A stretch of 64,000 nt of DNA from Verrucomicrobiia bacterium (GCA_036268055.1 DATAUW010000011.1:124001-188000); one strand, 5' to 3'; numbered from the stretch's first letter, positions 8,706 to 17,563 are shown. A program made the numbers and translations. The notes: generated from the sequence alone by a model not told the origin.

Positions 8706-9767
8706 TCAACCGCCGATACAACTCATACTTCGCTCCGGCGCGACAAATTCCGGCTCGCCGATGTGATGCCGCTCTTCCTTCTGCCACACTACGCCGCGCA
8801 AAAATTCTCCGATCGCCTCGTCCGAATCCCCTTCGCGCAGGCGCGTGCGCAAATCGTGTTCCGTCACACTGAAAAGACACGTCCGCACCTGGCCGTCGGC
8901 TGTTAAGCGAACGCGATTGCAATGTCCGCAAAACGGCTCGCTCACCGGCGAGATGAGCCCGATCTCACCGCGCCCATCGGCGAATTGCCAGCGGCGCGCC
9001 GTCTCCGCCGCATCGCGCGCGGGCGCGGGACGCAACTCGAAACGCGCTTGCAACCGCTCCAAAATTTCGCGTCCCGGCATGACGAGTTCCTTCAGCCACG
9101 CGCGCGCCGAATCGAGCGGCATGAACTCGATGAACCGCATCGGCAAATCATTCTCGCGGGCGAAATCCGCCAGCGCTTCGATTTCGTGATCATTGATGCC
9201 ACGAATGATCACCGCATTCACCTTGACCGGCTTCATGCCGAGTTCTTTCGCCAGATGAATGGCTGCCAAAACTTCGGCGAGTGCATCGCGCCCGGTGATT
9301 TTTTGAAAGTTCGCGCGGTCGAGTGAATCCAAACTGAAGCTGATGCGCCGCAAGCCCGCCTCGCGCAACGCGCGCGCTTTTTCCGCAAACAAAAAACCAT
9401 TCGTCGTCAGTGCCAGGTCTTTCAAGCCGGGGATAGCCGCGATGCGCGCGACCAATTTTTCAATGTCCGGACGCAAGAGCGGTTCGCCACCGGTGAGCCG
9501 GATTTTTTCAATGCCAAGTCCAACGGCAATGCGCACGACGCGCTCGATTTCTTCAAACGTCAGGAACTTCGACTTGGGCTGCCATTCGCGCGCGATGGGA
9601 TTGGAATGCGGCAGCGAAGCCCAGCGTCCGCGATAAAAATTCTGCGCCGCTTCCGTCTCGGGCAGGCAATAGAGACAACGGAAATTGCACCGGTCGGTGA
9701 GACTTACCCGCAAGTCGCGCAGAATCCGTCCGTGAGCGTCAACGAGCAAATTCCGCCGCGTCATCAA
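8706..9767 (-). CDS. moaA: GTP 3',8-cyclase MoaA (molybdenum cofactor biosynthesis)
   Basis: Radical-SAM enzyme that, with MoaC, converts GTP to cyclic pyranopterin phosphate. CNFRCLYC (Cys27, 31, 34) binds the SAM [4Fe-4S] cluster. Further marks are RLTGGEPLLR, LTTNGF and SFSLDSLD. The C-terminal cluster cysteines lie in CGHCNRVRLTADGQVRTC, which binds GTP. The chain ends in GG, as MoaA should. There is an extra stretch of about 20 residues just after CLPE (NFYRGRWASLPHS region), longer than in E. coli MoaA. The start overlaps the upstream coiled-coil gene by 4 bases (ATGA), so the two are co-transcribed. No other moa/moe gene is in the window. Confidence 0.95.
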   Translation of the reverse strand: MMTRRNLLVDAHGRILRDLRVSLTDRCNFRCLYCLPETEAAQNFYRGRWASLPHSNPIAREWQPKSKFLTFEEIERVVRIAVGLGIEKIRLTGGEPLLRPDIEKLVARIAAIPGLKDLALTTNGFLFAEKARALREAGLRRISFSLDSLDRANFQKITGRDALAEVLAAIHLAKELGMKPVKVNAVIIRGINDHEIEALADFARENDLPMRFIEFMPLDSARAWLKELVMPGREILERLQARFELRPAPARDAAETARRWQFADGRGEIGLISPVSEPFCGHCNRVRLTADGQVRTCLFSVTEHDLRTRLREGDSDEAIGEFLRGVVWQKEERHHIGEPEFVAPERSMSCIGG

Positions 9768-10558
9768 TGATTGGTCGGCGGCAACAGCGTGCCGGGCGTA
9801 TTGGTGATAGGCGAGAGCACTTTCACGCTGCCATCGGAATTTACTTCCACATTCAGGTCAGGCGTTTTTTCCGGCGGCGCGTTCGTTACCGGCACACGCG
9901 GCGGATTCTTCTGCATCAGGCGTTCCGCGCCTTTTTCATCGGCGTTGGAAAAGATGCCGCGGCGAATCCAGTCCAGGCGTTTGGCCAGCGACAATTCGTC
10001 CTTGAGTTTCTTCACTTGCGTGCGCAGGACGGCGAGATCGTTGAATTGTTTTTCCAACTCGGCTTTCTCCGCCATCAAACGATTGAGTTCTTTCGTGAGA
10101 AATGCCTTGTCGCCCTCGGATGCGTCCAATTTCTTTTGCGTATCGGCGATTTGTGATTCGAGATTGCTGATCGAACCCTTCAAATCGGTGGCTTGTTTGT
10201 CGAGCGCGTCTTTCTGGCCTTCGAGTTCGGTGATGCGCGCGTCGCGCTTGGCGGTTTCTTCCTGCTGCGCCTTGAGTTCGGCCTCGGTCTTCGTCAAAGT
10301 CGTGGAGGTCTGCGTGAGGTCGTTGGAAAGTTTTGCGATGTCGTCTTTGCGCGCGGAAATATCCTTTTCAAGATTCGCGGTCTTTTCTTTCTCGTCATTC
10401 AGCTTGGTGCTGGCGTCACTCCACTGGTTGGAATGGTAAATAATCGTGTCCACATCCTTCTGATGTTCTTTCTCCGCCTCGTTCTTGACCGAGATCAAAC
10501 CAATGCCCAGGCCAACCACGATTATTATCAAAACCACGATGGCGACTTTTGTCTTCAT
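9764..10558 (-). CDS. Membrane-anchored coiled-coil protein, unknown
   Basis: 264 residues. One N-terminal TM helix (VAIVVLIIIVVGLGIGLI, about 5-22) is followed by about 160 residues of continuous heptad-like coiled coil rich in Glu, Lys, Leu and Gln (about 45-205), then a Pro/Asn-rich tail. The layout suggests an inner-membrane protein with a long periplasmic rod. It is translationally coupled to moaA (ATGA overlap), but nothing in it suggests a cofactor role. No family is recognised. Confidence 0.7.
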   Translation of the reverse strand: MKTKVAIVVLIIIVVGLGIGLISVKNEAEKEHQKDVDTIIYHSNQWSDASTKLNDEKEKTANLEKDISARKDDIAKLSNDLTQTSTTLTKTEAELKAQQEETAKRDARITELEGQKDALDKQATDLKGSISNLESQIADTQKKLDASEGDKAFLTKELNRLMAEKAELEKQFNDLAVLRTQVKKLKDELSLAKRLDWIRRGIFSNADEKGAERLMQKNPPRVPVTNAPPEKTPDLNVEVNSDGSVKVLSPITNTPGTLLPPTNH

Positions 10559-10698
10559 ACAAATGCTAACATGCTTTCAAGATGCCAATTAAGCAAGCTT
10601 ACTTATCGGGCGCATTCCGATCTCTTGCCGTTCGGCGGGTTGACGAAGCTAAGCCGGGTGAACCACCCTCGGACAGGGTTTGGTTCCATCTTTGGGAC

Positions 10699-10740
10699 CG
10701 CACGCGTCTCGCGTGCGATGGCCGGTGTCTCGCCAGCCAT
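10699..10740. repeat. Two adjacent hairpins, dispersed repeat family
   Basis: CGCACGCG-TCT-CGCGTGCG (10699-10717, perfect) is followed at once by an imperfect hairpin ATGGCCGG ... CCAGCCAT (10718-10740). The same twin-hairpin design with CTCGC at the loop recurs at 25273-25312, with different stem bases. Confidence 0.7.
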
Positions 10741-10846
10741 ATCTTTATCTCTTCAAAAAATCCCAGCCGCTTTGCTTCGAGCACAGTGTCCGGATGCGCG
10801 CACATCTATGCCTTGCAATAATGACGTTCTGGCCTAAATTCTATTC

Positions 10847-11518
10847 ATGAAGTTGCCGAGTGAAGTTCCTGTGATGACGCGTCCGAACGCCACTCTCTTT
10901 CCCCAGGCGCTTTTACCTCTCTACATTTTTGAGCCGCGTGATCGCAAAATGCTCGCCGATTCGCTCGACACCGACCGCGTTTTTTCCGTCGCGATGCAAA
11001 AGCCCGGCCGCACGCGTGAGACGCCTTCGCCGGTTGCGGGACTTGGTCTGATCCGCGTCTCGGTCGGCCACGACGACGGCACTTCGCATCTCGTGTTGCA
11101 AGGCATCGCGCGCGTTGAACTCGCCGAGACGGTGCGCTACAAACCCTATCGCGTCCAACGCATCCGCGTGCTTGAATCGCCGCCGTGCAATGACGTCATC
11201 GTGGATGCTTTGCTCGCCAAGGTGCGTGAACTTTTGGAAGAACGCGTGACGCTTGGCCTGGGTTTTCCACCACCGTTCACGAGCAAATCGAAGGCGGCGA
11301 CCTCCGCCGCGGATTTTTCCGCGAAGGATGTTTTAAAATATTTGGATAAGCTCACCGATCCCGAACAAGTTGCGGATCTTGTTTCGTGCGCTGTGCTCGC
11401 CGGACCGGTAGAACGGCAAGCCATTTTGGAGACGGTGCATTTGGAATCGCGCCTCAAACGGCTGATCCATTTTTTGATGGCGGAAATCTCGCGTGAGAGG
11501 AAAGATAAGAAGCGATGA
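10847..11518 (+). CDS. LON substrate-binding-domain protein
   Basis: 223 residues matching the N-terminal substrate-recognition domain of Lon, without the ATPase or protease. Marks are LFPQALLPLYIFEPRDRKML near the start, GLGLIRVS and HLVLQGIARVEL. Stand-alone LON-domain proteins are widespread and of uncertain role, perhaps as adaptors. The end overlaps the DUF1844 gene by 4 bases (ATGA), so the pair is translationally coupled. The ATG at 10847 gives the normal domain start. Confidence 0.88.
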   Translation: MKLPSEVPVMTRPNATLFPQALLPLYIFEPRDRKMLADSLDTDRVFSVAMQKPGRTRETPSPVAGLGLIRVSVGHDDGTSHLVLQGIARVELAETVRYKPYRVQRIRVLESPPCNDVIVDALLAKVRELLEERVTLGLGFPPPFTSKSKAATSAADFSAKDVLKYLDKLTDPEQVADLVSCAVLAGPVERQAILETVHLESRLKRLIHFLMAEISRERKDKKR

Positions 11519-12006
11519 ACGAACCAACCATTCATACTCCGGGCCAGGAAGGCGAACCGACGCGTGAACAAATTTTGGCGGCCATGTTCGCGAACATGGT
11601 CATCCAGCAAACCAACATGGCCATGATGCTCATGGGCAAAGTCGCCCATCCCGAGAGCGGCGAATTCGTCAAAGACCTCGACGCCGCGAAGATGTTCATA
11701 GACCAGTTGGAAATGCTCGAAGCCAAGACCAAAGGCAACCTTTCCAAACAGGAAGACGGCCTGATGAAACAAGCTCTCAGCGCCCTCCACATGACCTTCG
11801 TGGAAGCCGTCGAAGGCGCGGGTGAAGAACCGCAAGTTCACGCCCACGAACAACCTTCCGCCCAACCCGGCGCCTCAGCTTCAGCGCCCGCGCCGGCCGC
11901 GGAAGCCGCGCCAAAACCTTCGACCACCGAGCCCGCTCCTTCTCCGGCTGTAACACCCGAACCCGCTGCCGAAGAATCCCGCAAGCGGTTCAGTAAGAAA
12001 TACTGA
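11515..12006 (+). CDS. DUF1844-domain protein
   Basis: 163 residues. The core MFANMVIQQTNMAMMLMGKVAHPESGE, then DLDAAKMFIDQLEMLEAKTKGNLSKQEDGLM, matches DUF1844, a small helical family common in Verrucomicrobia, Planctomycetes and Acidobacteria. A long Ala/Pro/Glu-rich tail (about 105-155) ends in basic residues. It overlaps the LON-domain gene by 4 bases. The function is unknown. Confidence 0.88.
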   Translation: MNEPTIHTPGQEGEPTREQILAAMFANMVIQQTNMAMMLMGKVAHPESGEFVKDLDAAKMFIDQLEMLEAKTKGNLSKQEDGLMKQALSALHMTFVEAVEGAGEEPQVHAHEQPSAQPGASASAPAPAAEAAPKPSTTEPAPSPAVTPEPAAEESRKRFSKKY

Positions 12007-12222
12007 TTTTAACCGCGGAGACGCCGAGGCACGGAGGTCCTTGCGGACGGCGACTGAGAGAAGAAGCTACGGATTAAATGCGGCAAAGAATTTTCCTATC
12101 TGTGTTTCATCGGTGAATAAAATTCCTTGTCTTCCTCCGCGTCTTCGCGCCCCCCGCGGCTAAATAAGTTTTCGTTCGGAGGAGACTTGCCAAAGTTGGG
12201 GGTTTGGGGCGAAGTTGGGGGC
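12007..12222. repeat. Intergenic gap with facing copies of the ACCGCGGAG repeat
   Basis: A forward copy (12007-12040) and an inverted copy (about 12128-12165, CTCCGCGTCTTCGCG ... CCGCGG) face each other across about 90 bases. The upstream gene frame is open through part of this region, but no start codon there gives a sensible signal peptide. Confidence 0.55.
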
Positions 12223-13137
12223 ATGTTTCAACGACGACTTTTTTTTGCGGTGGCATTTTTTGTGATGGTGGCGGCGAGCGCGTGGGGGCAGGGGGTTTCG
12301 GCGGGGACGGGGCTTCCAGGGGATACGAACCGGCAGGTGTATGAGGTGAAGGGGGTGGTGAAATCGCTGGCGGCGGATGGCAAGTCGGTGATGGTGCAGC
12401 ATCAGGCGGTGACGAATTATATGCCGGCGATGACGATGCCGTTCGACGTGCGGGACACGAATGAGTTGCGCGGGTTGCAGGCGGGGGATGCGATCGGTTT
12501 TCAATTGGTCGTGGCGGGGAATGTGGCGTGGATCGAGCATGTGACGAAGACGGGCGCCGCGCCGCCGCCGGGTGCGGAGCAGCCTTCGCGGCTTTCGTTT
12601 CGCGTGGTGCGGGACGTGGATAAGCTGGCGATTGGGGATATGTTGCCGGAATATCATTTCACGAATGAATTGGGCCAGGCGATTTCGACGAAACAATTTT
12701 TGGGGCAGGCGTTCGCGTTCACATTTTTTTTCACACGGTGTCCGTATCCGACGTTTTGCCCGCTGATGTCGCGGAATTTTCAGGAGACGGAAAAGAAGTT
12801 ATTGGCGATGTCGGGCGGGCCGACGAATTGGCATTTGTTTTCGATCTCGTTCGACACGGAGTATGACACGCCGGCGGATCTGCATGATTACGCGATGTTG
12901 TATCAATATCAGCCGGCGCATTGGAGTTTTCTGACGGGGGATTTGACGGAGATCACGGCGATCGGCGATCAGGTGGGGGAATATTTCGGGCACGACGAGA
13001 GCGGGGGCATCACGCATAATCTTCGCACGGTGGTGGTGGATGCGCGGGGTCGTATTCACCAAATTCTGCCGGAAAATAAATGGACGAGTGATCAGTTGAT
13101 GGCGGAGATCGTGGCGGCGGCGATGGTGGGGAAGTAG
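12223..13137 (+). CDS. CusF-SCO1/SenC fusion, exported copper protein
   Basis: 304 residues from ATG 12223, which places a signal peptide (RRLFFAVAFFVMVAASAWG) at the very N-terminus; the frame is open from 12127. Residues about 38-110 form a CusF-like copper-binding domain (MPAMTMPF). Residues about 125-300 form a thioredoxin-fold SCO1/SenC domain with TRCPYPTFCPLMSRNF and the downstream His of THNLRTVVVD. SCO proteins deliver copper to the CuA site of cytochrome c oxidase. The two cysteines (173, 179) are five residues apart rather than the classical three, a variant I associate with CusF-fused members. No oxidase genes are adjacent. Confidence 0.87.
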   Translation: MFQRRLFFAVAFFVMVAASAWGQGVSAGTGLPGDTNRQVYEVKGVVKSLAADGKSVMVQHQAVTNYMPAMTMPFDVRDTNELRGLQAGDAIGFQLVVAGNVAWIEHVTKTGAAPPPGAEQPSRLSFRVVRDVDKLAIGDMLPEYHFTNELGQAISTKQFLGQAFAFTFFFTRCPYPTFCPLMSRNFQETEKKLLAMSGGPTNWHLFSISFDTEYDTPADLHDYAMLYQYQPAHWSFLTGDLTEITAIGDQVGEYFGHDESGGITHNLRTVVVDARGRIHQILPENKWTSDQLMAEIVAAAMVGK

Positions 13138-13140
13138 GGC

Positions 13141-13193
13141 AGTGCGGAGTGCGGAGTGCGGAATGGGGAAGTTTTCAGTTTCAAGTTTTCAGT
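13141..13193. repeat. Dispersed repeat copy (GTGCGGAG / TTTTCAGTTTCAAG type)
   Basis: Three GTGCGGA units are followed by GTTTTCAGTTTCAAGTTTTC. Near-identical strings occur at 5565-5630 and 15039-15084, and inverted at 25511-25534. Confidence 0.75.
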
Positions 13194-13217
13194 TCGAAGA
13201 AGCACTTTGCAAATATT

Positions 13218-13466
13218 ATGGCGCGAAAAAAATCCACAAACAAATCCTCGCCATCGCCAGCAAATAAGCGGCGGAAAAAAGCGGTGATCACGCTGGAGAA
13301 TATTCTCGAGTTGCCGGATCCGATGGGTTTCGAGTCGAAACGGACGCCGGTGAGCATGGACGAAATGCTGCGCTGGTGTGAATCGTGTTTGCCGATGTGG
13401 AATTCGCAGCCGGAGGCGGAGGAAAGACGGTTGCGGGGTAAGTGTATGGTGGAGTTTGTGCTTTGA
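13218..13466 (+). CDS. Small basic protein, unknown
   Basis: 82 residues from ATG 13218; the longer frame from 13149 runs through a dispersed repeat and is unlikely to be translated. The first 25 residues are Lys/Arg/Ser-rich and probably disordered. They are followed by an acidic, ordered-looking part with LENILELPDPMGFESKRTPVSMDEMLRWCE and two more Cys-containing turns. The composition of the second half is protein-like. No family is recognised; the call rests on coding look and context. Confidence 0.5.
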   Translation: MARKKSTNKSSPSPANKRRKKAVITLENILELPDPMGFESKRTPVSMDEMLRWCESCLPMWNSQPEAEERRLRGKCMVEFVL

Positions 13467-13623
13467 GGGATGGGTGGAGTTTTGCCGTTGATGTGGAATG
13501 GGGCGGTAATTTGTATGAAGCTTCAACTGTTTGAAATGGAAGTGAAGCGTTGAATTGGTTAATTTTTTGTAATGTTGGGCTTCCATATTGCTCCGGTGCG
13601 GATGGGGCGGTAACGTGCGGCCA

Positions 13624-14478
13624 ATGACTAAATCTGGATGTCTTCATATCAAAAACCGGCGATGGCTTTTGATGGCTTGCGCGTTGGCGCTTTCGGGCGG
13701 GCTCGCTTGCGCGGCGGATGACGATGACATTGCTTCCACCAATCGAGACAAACGGCCGATCGAGGAGCTTTTCAAAACGGATGTGGTTTATCCCCAGGAA
13801 AAGGGGGAGCTGGAAGCAGAGGTTTCGACGGTGTATCAAAATCGTTCGAGCGGCGATGCCTGGTCGGTTCCGCTTTCGCTGGAGTATGGATTGACGGATA
13901 GCTGGCAGGTGGAGGCGGAATGGAATTCTTTCATGCAGCAGCGAATTGAACACGGCGTGATCGCGCGGGGTATCGGCGATGTTGAAATTGGCACGCAGTA
14001 TAGTTTTATGAATATCGGAGATTCGCTATTTCACATCGCGCCGCGCTTTTCGGTCGAGATTCCAGTGGGCGATGTGAATAAGGATTTAAGCGAGGGCTTT
14101 GTGGAGTATGAGCCGGCGGTCATTCTGGCGAGAGATTTTCCCGAGCTTAATCACAGCCAGCTTTTTACGGAGATCGGCACCGGCTTTGTGCAACGCGTGA
14201 AACGTCCTGCCGATTCGGACGACGCCGAACCCGCGGCCCATGAATTGGATTTTGGTGCGGGATTTTTTACGCTTTTTCCGCATGGCGCGGCATCGCTGGA
14301 ATTTAACTGGACCAATAATCAGTGGAATAATCATGGGACGGAAAATGAATTGTATCTCACGCCGGGGGTGCTTTGGCGAGTGGCGAAGAGTGTTGAATTA
14401 GGCGTGGGAATACCGGTTGGACTTAACCGGCAATCAGACCGCTTCGATGTGTCTGCGCATCTTACTTGTGAATTTTAA
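13624..14478 (+). CDS. Outer-membrane beta-barrel, transporter-like
   Basis: 284 residues from ATG 13624. A signal peptide (WLLMACALALSGGLACAA) is followed by alternating amphipathic strands such as WSVPLSLEYGLTDSWQVEAEWN, HIAPRFSVEIPVGD and ELDFGAGFFTLFPHGAASLEFNW. The chain ends in Phe, the terminal residue expected of an outer-membrane barrel. It resembles the poorly characterised porin-like proteins annotated as transporter or MetA-pathway phenol degradation. The next gene probably overlaps its 3' end. Confidence 0.7.
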   Translation: MTKSGCLHIKNRRWLLMACALALSGGLACAADDDDIASTNRDKRPIEELFKTDVVYPQEKGELEAEVSTVYQNRSSGDAWSVPLSLEYGLTDSWQVEAEWNSFMQQRIEHGVIARGIGDVEIGTQYSFMNIGDSLFHIAPRFSVEIPVGDVNKDLSEGFVEYEPAVILARDFPELNHSQLFTEIGTGFVQRVKRPADSDDAEPAAHELDFGAGFFTLFPHGAASLEFNWTNNQWNNHGTENELYLTPGVLWRVAKSVELGVGIPVGLNRQSDRFDVSAHLTCEF

Positions 14479-15004
14479 TTCAGATAAAGGAATTCTACTG
14501 AGACGTTATGCCACCGTGCTTCTGCTGGCGATGTGGATGGGCGGGTTTACCTTTTATGCGCTGATTGTCATTCCAACAGCAACCAAGGTGCTGGGCAGTA
14601 TCCGGCTGGCGGGGTTCATCACGCAGCAGGTAACGAATTGGCTCAATCTAATCGGGGTCGCGGTGATTCTATTTTTTTTGTGGAATGTAACCGCGGAATG
14701 GAATCAGCAAACGCGCGTTCGGCGAATGTGTCTCGCGGGCATGTGGGGAGTGATGGCGCTGACGCACTCGTGGCTATTCATTGTGCACCGATTTATAGAT
14801 CATCAGCTTAAAATTCCGTCGCATACGATTGGTGATTATGATGGTTTTCTGACGTTGCACACGGTTTATCTTTTTATTGCGACGACTCAATGGGTGGCGG
14901 CGTTGATTTATTTATGGTTGTTGTTTGGTTGTTGGCGTCGGAGTGATATGGAGGAGAGGGTGAGTTTGCGGGTTCCCGATGAGATGGCGCGGGTGGGGGG
15001 GTGA
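14447..15004 (+). CDS. Four-TM membrane protein, DUF4149-like (tentative)
   Basis: About 185 residues with four hydrophobic helices: TVLLLAMWMGGFTFYALIVI, LNLIGVAVILFFLWN, MWGVMALTHSWLFIVH and LHTVYLFIATTQWVAALIYL. The MW-GG-F start of helix 1 recalls DUF4149 proteins. The start is unclear: ATG 14447 overlaps the barrel gene by 32 bases, while GTG 14468 is an alternative that overlaps less. An AAAGGA lies near 14486 with no good start after it. The function is unknown. Confidence 0.6.
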   Translation: MCLRILLVNFNSDKGILLRRYATVLLLAMWMGGFTFYALIVIPTATKVLGSIRLAGFITQQVTNWLNLIGVAVILFFLWNVTAEWNQQTRVRRMCLAGMWGVMALTHSWLFIVHRFIDHQLKIPSHTIGDYDGFLTLHTVYLFIATTQWVAALIYLWLLFGCWRRSDMEERVSLRVPDEMARVGG

Positions 15005-15038
15005 AGGGTGAGGTTTTTTTAAAGAATTATATTTATGA

Positions 15039-15084
15039 AGTGCGGGATGGGGGAAGTTTTCAGTTTCAAGTTTTCAGTTTTCAG
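15039..15084. repeat. Dispersed repeat copy (TTTTCAGTTTCAAG type)
   Basis: This copy has a single GTGCGG unit and then GGAAGTTTTCAGTTTCAAG. It belongs to the family at 5565, 13141 and 25511. Confidence 0.7.
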
Positions 15085-15116
15085 CGGGGAATGAGGGTGG
15101 AAATACGGTTAGTGTG

Positions 15117-15392
15117 CTAATTTGATTTTCTATTTTTGATTGCTACCAGACTTCCAGCCCCGGAGAGCGTGGTTAATGCAGCCAAAAATCCGAAAAGTAA
15201 AAGGTCGGAACCCAAATCCCAATAATTTCCATACCATTCCTGAATAAGTCCGACGATGGTCAAGGTGGTATATCCAAGCGCAGTCAAAGCTGCTACAGTG
15301 GCAACTTTGTTATGCCGAAGTACAACCGCGAAGGGCGCGACGGCAGCCGAACCAATGCCCACAAGGTTTAATGATAGGCCAATCCATTCCAT
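15117..15392 (-). CDS. Small membrane protein, unknown
   Basis: 91 residues with three hydrophobic stretches (LNLVGIGSAAVAPFAVVL, VAALTALGYTTLTIVGLI, LLLFGFLAALTTLSGAGSLVAI) and a basic tail. The start is well supported: AGGAG lies 7 bases upstream of the ATG. Base composition is slightly AT-richer than its neighbours. No family is recognised. Confidence 0.6.
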   Translation of the reverse strand: MEWIGLSLNLVGIGSAAVAPFAVVLRHNKVATVAALTALGYTTLTIVGLIQEWYGNYWDLGSDLLLFGFLAALTTLSGAGSLVAIKNRKSN

Positions 15393-15620
15393 TTAGCTCT
15401 CCTTGGGAAATTTCATGTTTTTCACAATTTGAACCTGAATAGCTTTTTGGGCTGAAATCGCTGACGAGTTTTCATCAGTGCGACAAACCGCTCCCGCTCG
15501 TTCTTCGCCGTCCAGATGGCTCCACGCTTAAGTGCGTTTCGCCTTGGGATGTCTGTGCAGATCGAATAAGGAATTATCGAGACCTTACACTCCTGTGACA
15601 GTTGTATATTAATTGTTAGT

Positions 15621-16685
15621 TTAATGCCGGAGAATGTAAAATTGTTGCCGGATGCCGGGGCTTATGGTGTTGGTGACAGTAATAGTGAAATTCCCGCTGG
15701 CGCTCAAAACATTGGTTGAAACGGGTGTCCATCGGCTGAAGGATAGTGCGAGATTCGTGCTAGCAAGCACATAATTAGTTTCACCTGAAATTCCATTAAT
15801 TCCGTTGATTGTCACATTAGCGCCAGACAATTTAATGCTATCAAGGTTAATCGGCGGCCGGAGCATGTATATTGCAATGTCAGAGGCTTCTCCATATCCA
15901 CCAGTCGCAAAAACACTCACGACTCCCGCAGGGGAAACCTGATAGACTCTGGTTAGGCCAAATTCAGAGTATACCGACACATAGAGATTACCGCTGCTGT
16001 CCGAAGCAATCCCTTCCGTATTGCCAGGAACTGTAGCAAAGGTGCTCAGCACCCCAGCAGGCGTGATCTTGTAGATGTATCCCGCCACATCTGTGGAATA
16101 GAGGTTTCCGCCAGGGTCAAACGCCAATGCCTGCGGGTTAAGGACAAAATCGGCGAAATCGCTTATCACACGATCAGGAGTGATTTTTGAAATTGATTCA
16201 GAATCATAATCTGCCACAAAAAGATTTCCGCTGCTGTCGAAAGCCAAAGCCGTAAGCTCACTAAAACCAGTAACGAATGTGCTCACCATCCCAGCTGGCG
16301 TTATAATATAGACCGAACCATTATCCCCTGCGGCGTAAAGGTTTCCATGTGGATCGAAGGCCAAAGCGTTCAATGATTCATAGTATCGATTTGTTCCACT
16401 AAAGTAATAAAAATTGGTGCCATTGGCTACCAAGCTAACCTGTCCATCCGGAGTGATCTTGTTTATGCCGAAAGAAGTCACGTAAACATTTCCGGTTGCA
16501 TCAACGGCTAAACCTTGTGGAAAGTCGAATCCACTGGCAAGGGTGCTGACGCCCCCACTCGATGTGATCTTTGAAACCGCACTGTTTCCTGAAAATTCGC
16601 CCACATACATGATGAATTGCGCTTGCAAAGCCATGCATGTTGTAAAGAAAAGGCAGCTAAAAAGTAACGACAGTTTTCTTCTCAT
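15621..16685 (-). CDS. Secreted NHL-repeat beta-propeller protein
   Basis: 354 residues from ATG 16685, which gives a proper signal peptide (RRKLSLLFSCLFFTTCMALQA). About six NHL/SMP-30-like blades follow, each with a variant of ALAFDPHGNLYAA-D and ITPAGMVSTF. The C-terminal about 80 residues form a separate beta domain ending SPGIRQQFYILR, a tail often seen at the end of secreted Verrucomicrobia proteins, perhaps a sorting or surface module (inference). AT content is higher than in flanking genes. No enzyme residues are evident; a binding role is likely. Confidence 0.8.
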   Translation of the reverse strand: MRRKLSLLFSCLFFTTCMALQAQFIMYVGEFSGNSAVSKITSSGGVSTLASGFDFPQGLAVDATGNVYVTSFGINKITPDGQVSLVANGTNFYYFSGTNRYYESLNALAFDPHGNLYAAGDNGSVYIITPAGMVSTFVTGFSELTALAFDSSGNLFVADYDSESISKITPDRVISDFADFVLNPQALAFDPGGNLYSTDVAGYIYKITPAGVLSTFATVPGNTEGIASDSSGNLYVSVYSEFGLTRVYQVSPAGVVSVFATGGYGEASDIAIYMLRPPINLDSIKLSGANVTINGINGISGETNYVLASTNLALSFSRWTPVSTNVLSASGNFTITVTNTISPGIRQQFYILRH

Positions 16686-16792
16686 TTTATTTCCAGATTG
16701 CTTGCCATGTCTGAAAGAGCAAATTATCGGCGATCCAACCCCTAATCCGATCACTATTTTGACTCAGTAAGGTCAAGTTCCTTGACAACGAA

Positions 16793-17098
16793 GTGAAGCA
16801 GCGAATAGAGATTCCCGCAAGCAGCAATTTTGGGAGACTTAACAGAGAACTACATCTGCAATATCGGGGCGGGAAAAGATCAGTTTTACTCAAGTTATAT
16901 CGAAAACGAACGAGAAAAGGCGGGTTGATTGAAGAATATTTTGTTTGCACAAATGCGCTTCCAGTGTCCGACCCTATGAGCACAAATTGGCACGCGTTCT
17001 GTGCCCGGTGGGTACCGCAAGTTGGAGGAGAACATTGGTTTTTTTGCGATAGAAATTTATTTTTGGAATATTTGCAGGCTAAAAATGTTCATCTTTAG
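16793..17098 (+). CDS. Hypothetical protein (weak)
   Basis: 101-residue frame beginning at GTG. Its composition is protein-like: basic first half (RGGKRSVLLKLYRKRTRKGG), then a Trp/Cys-containing part (WHAFCARWVPQVGGEHWFFCDR). It is AT-rich, has no clear ribosome-binding site and no recognised family, and borders the hairpin desert. It could be a gene remnant. Confidence 0.35.
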   Translation: MKQRIEIPASSNFGRLNRELHLQYRGGKRSVLLKLYRKRTRKGGLIEEYFVCTNALPVSDPMSTNWHAFCARWVPQVGGEHWFFCDRNLFLEYLQAKNVHL

Positions 17099-17350
17099 GG
17101 CAGCGGCATTTTTCTGACTTCGAGGATGTGAAGGAACACGATTTTGCGCATGTGTGTTTGGAGGGGGTATGGCGGAATTGGGTGTATGTCGGAGATGCGA
17201 CTCACGGGGTGAGTCGCGCTCGCGCATAGATTGTTTATAGAGGGGTCGAGGTTATAAACATGGCGGGCTGATGGCCCTTCGGAGGCGGCTTGGGACGGAG
17301 GTTGAATGAGCAACTTCTTTGAAGTTGCAGGTTGTGTTTTCTTGATTGTT

Positions 17351-17384
17351 CCCAGGGTAGGTTCGGGGACGAACCAACCCTGGG
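17351..17384. repeat. Long stem-loop
   Basis: CCCAGGGT pairs with ACCCTGGG, then after an A/A mismatch GGTTCG pairs with CGAACC around a GGGA loop. It has no adjacent gene and only a weak T-run after it (CTTTGTTT), so it is more likely a dispersed palindrome than a terminator. Confidence 0.6.
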
Positions 17385-17427
17385 CTTTGTTTCAGAACCT
17401 GCTTCGAGGTTCTCGGAGGGGAATATG

Positions 17428-17563
17428 GCGAGTTTTGTGAGTTATTTTGGATGGCGGTATTTTTATCGTGGGGTGTGGGGAAATTGGGGCTCGCGGGTAC
17501 GCTCTCCCTCCCATTTTTTGGCGGTTGGTTGGTGGGGGCGGTGGTGGATAGGTTGAGTTTTCT
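17428..17563. repeat. Imperfect direct repeat, copy 1
   Basis: About 136 bases beginning GCGAGTTTTGTGAG and including GGGGCTCGCGGGTACGC. Copy 2 lies about 413 bases downstream in the same orientation, differing by scattered substitutions and small indels. Confidence 0.75.
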
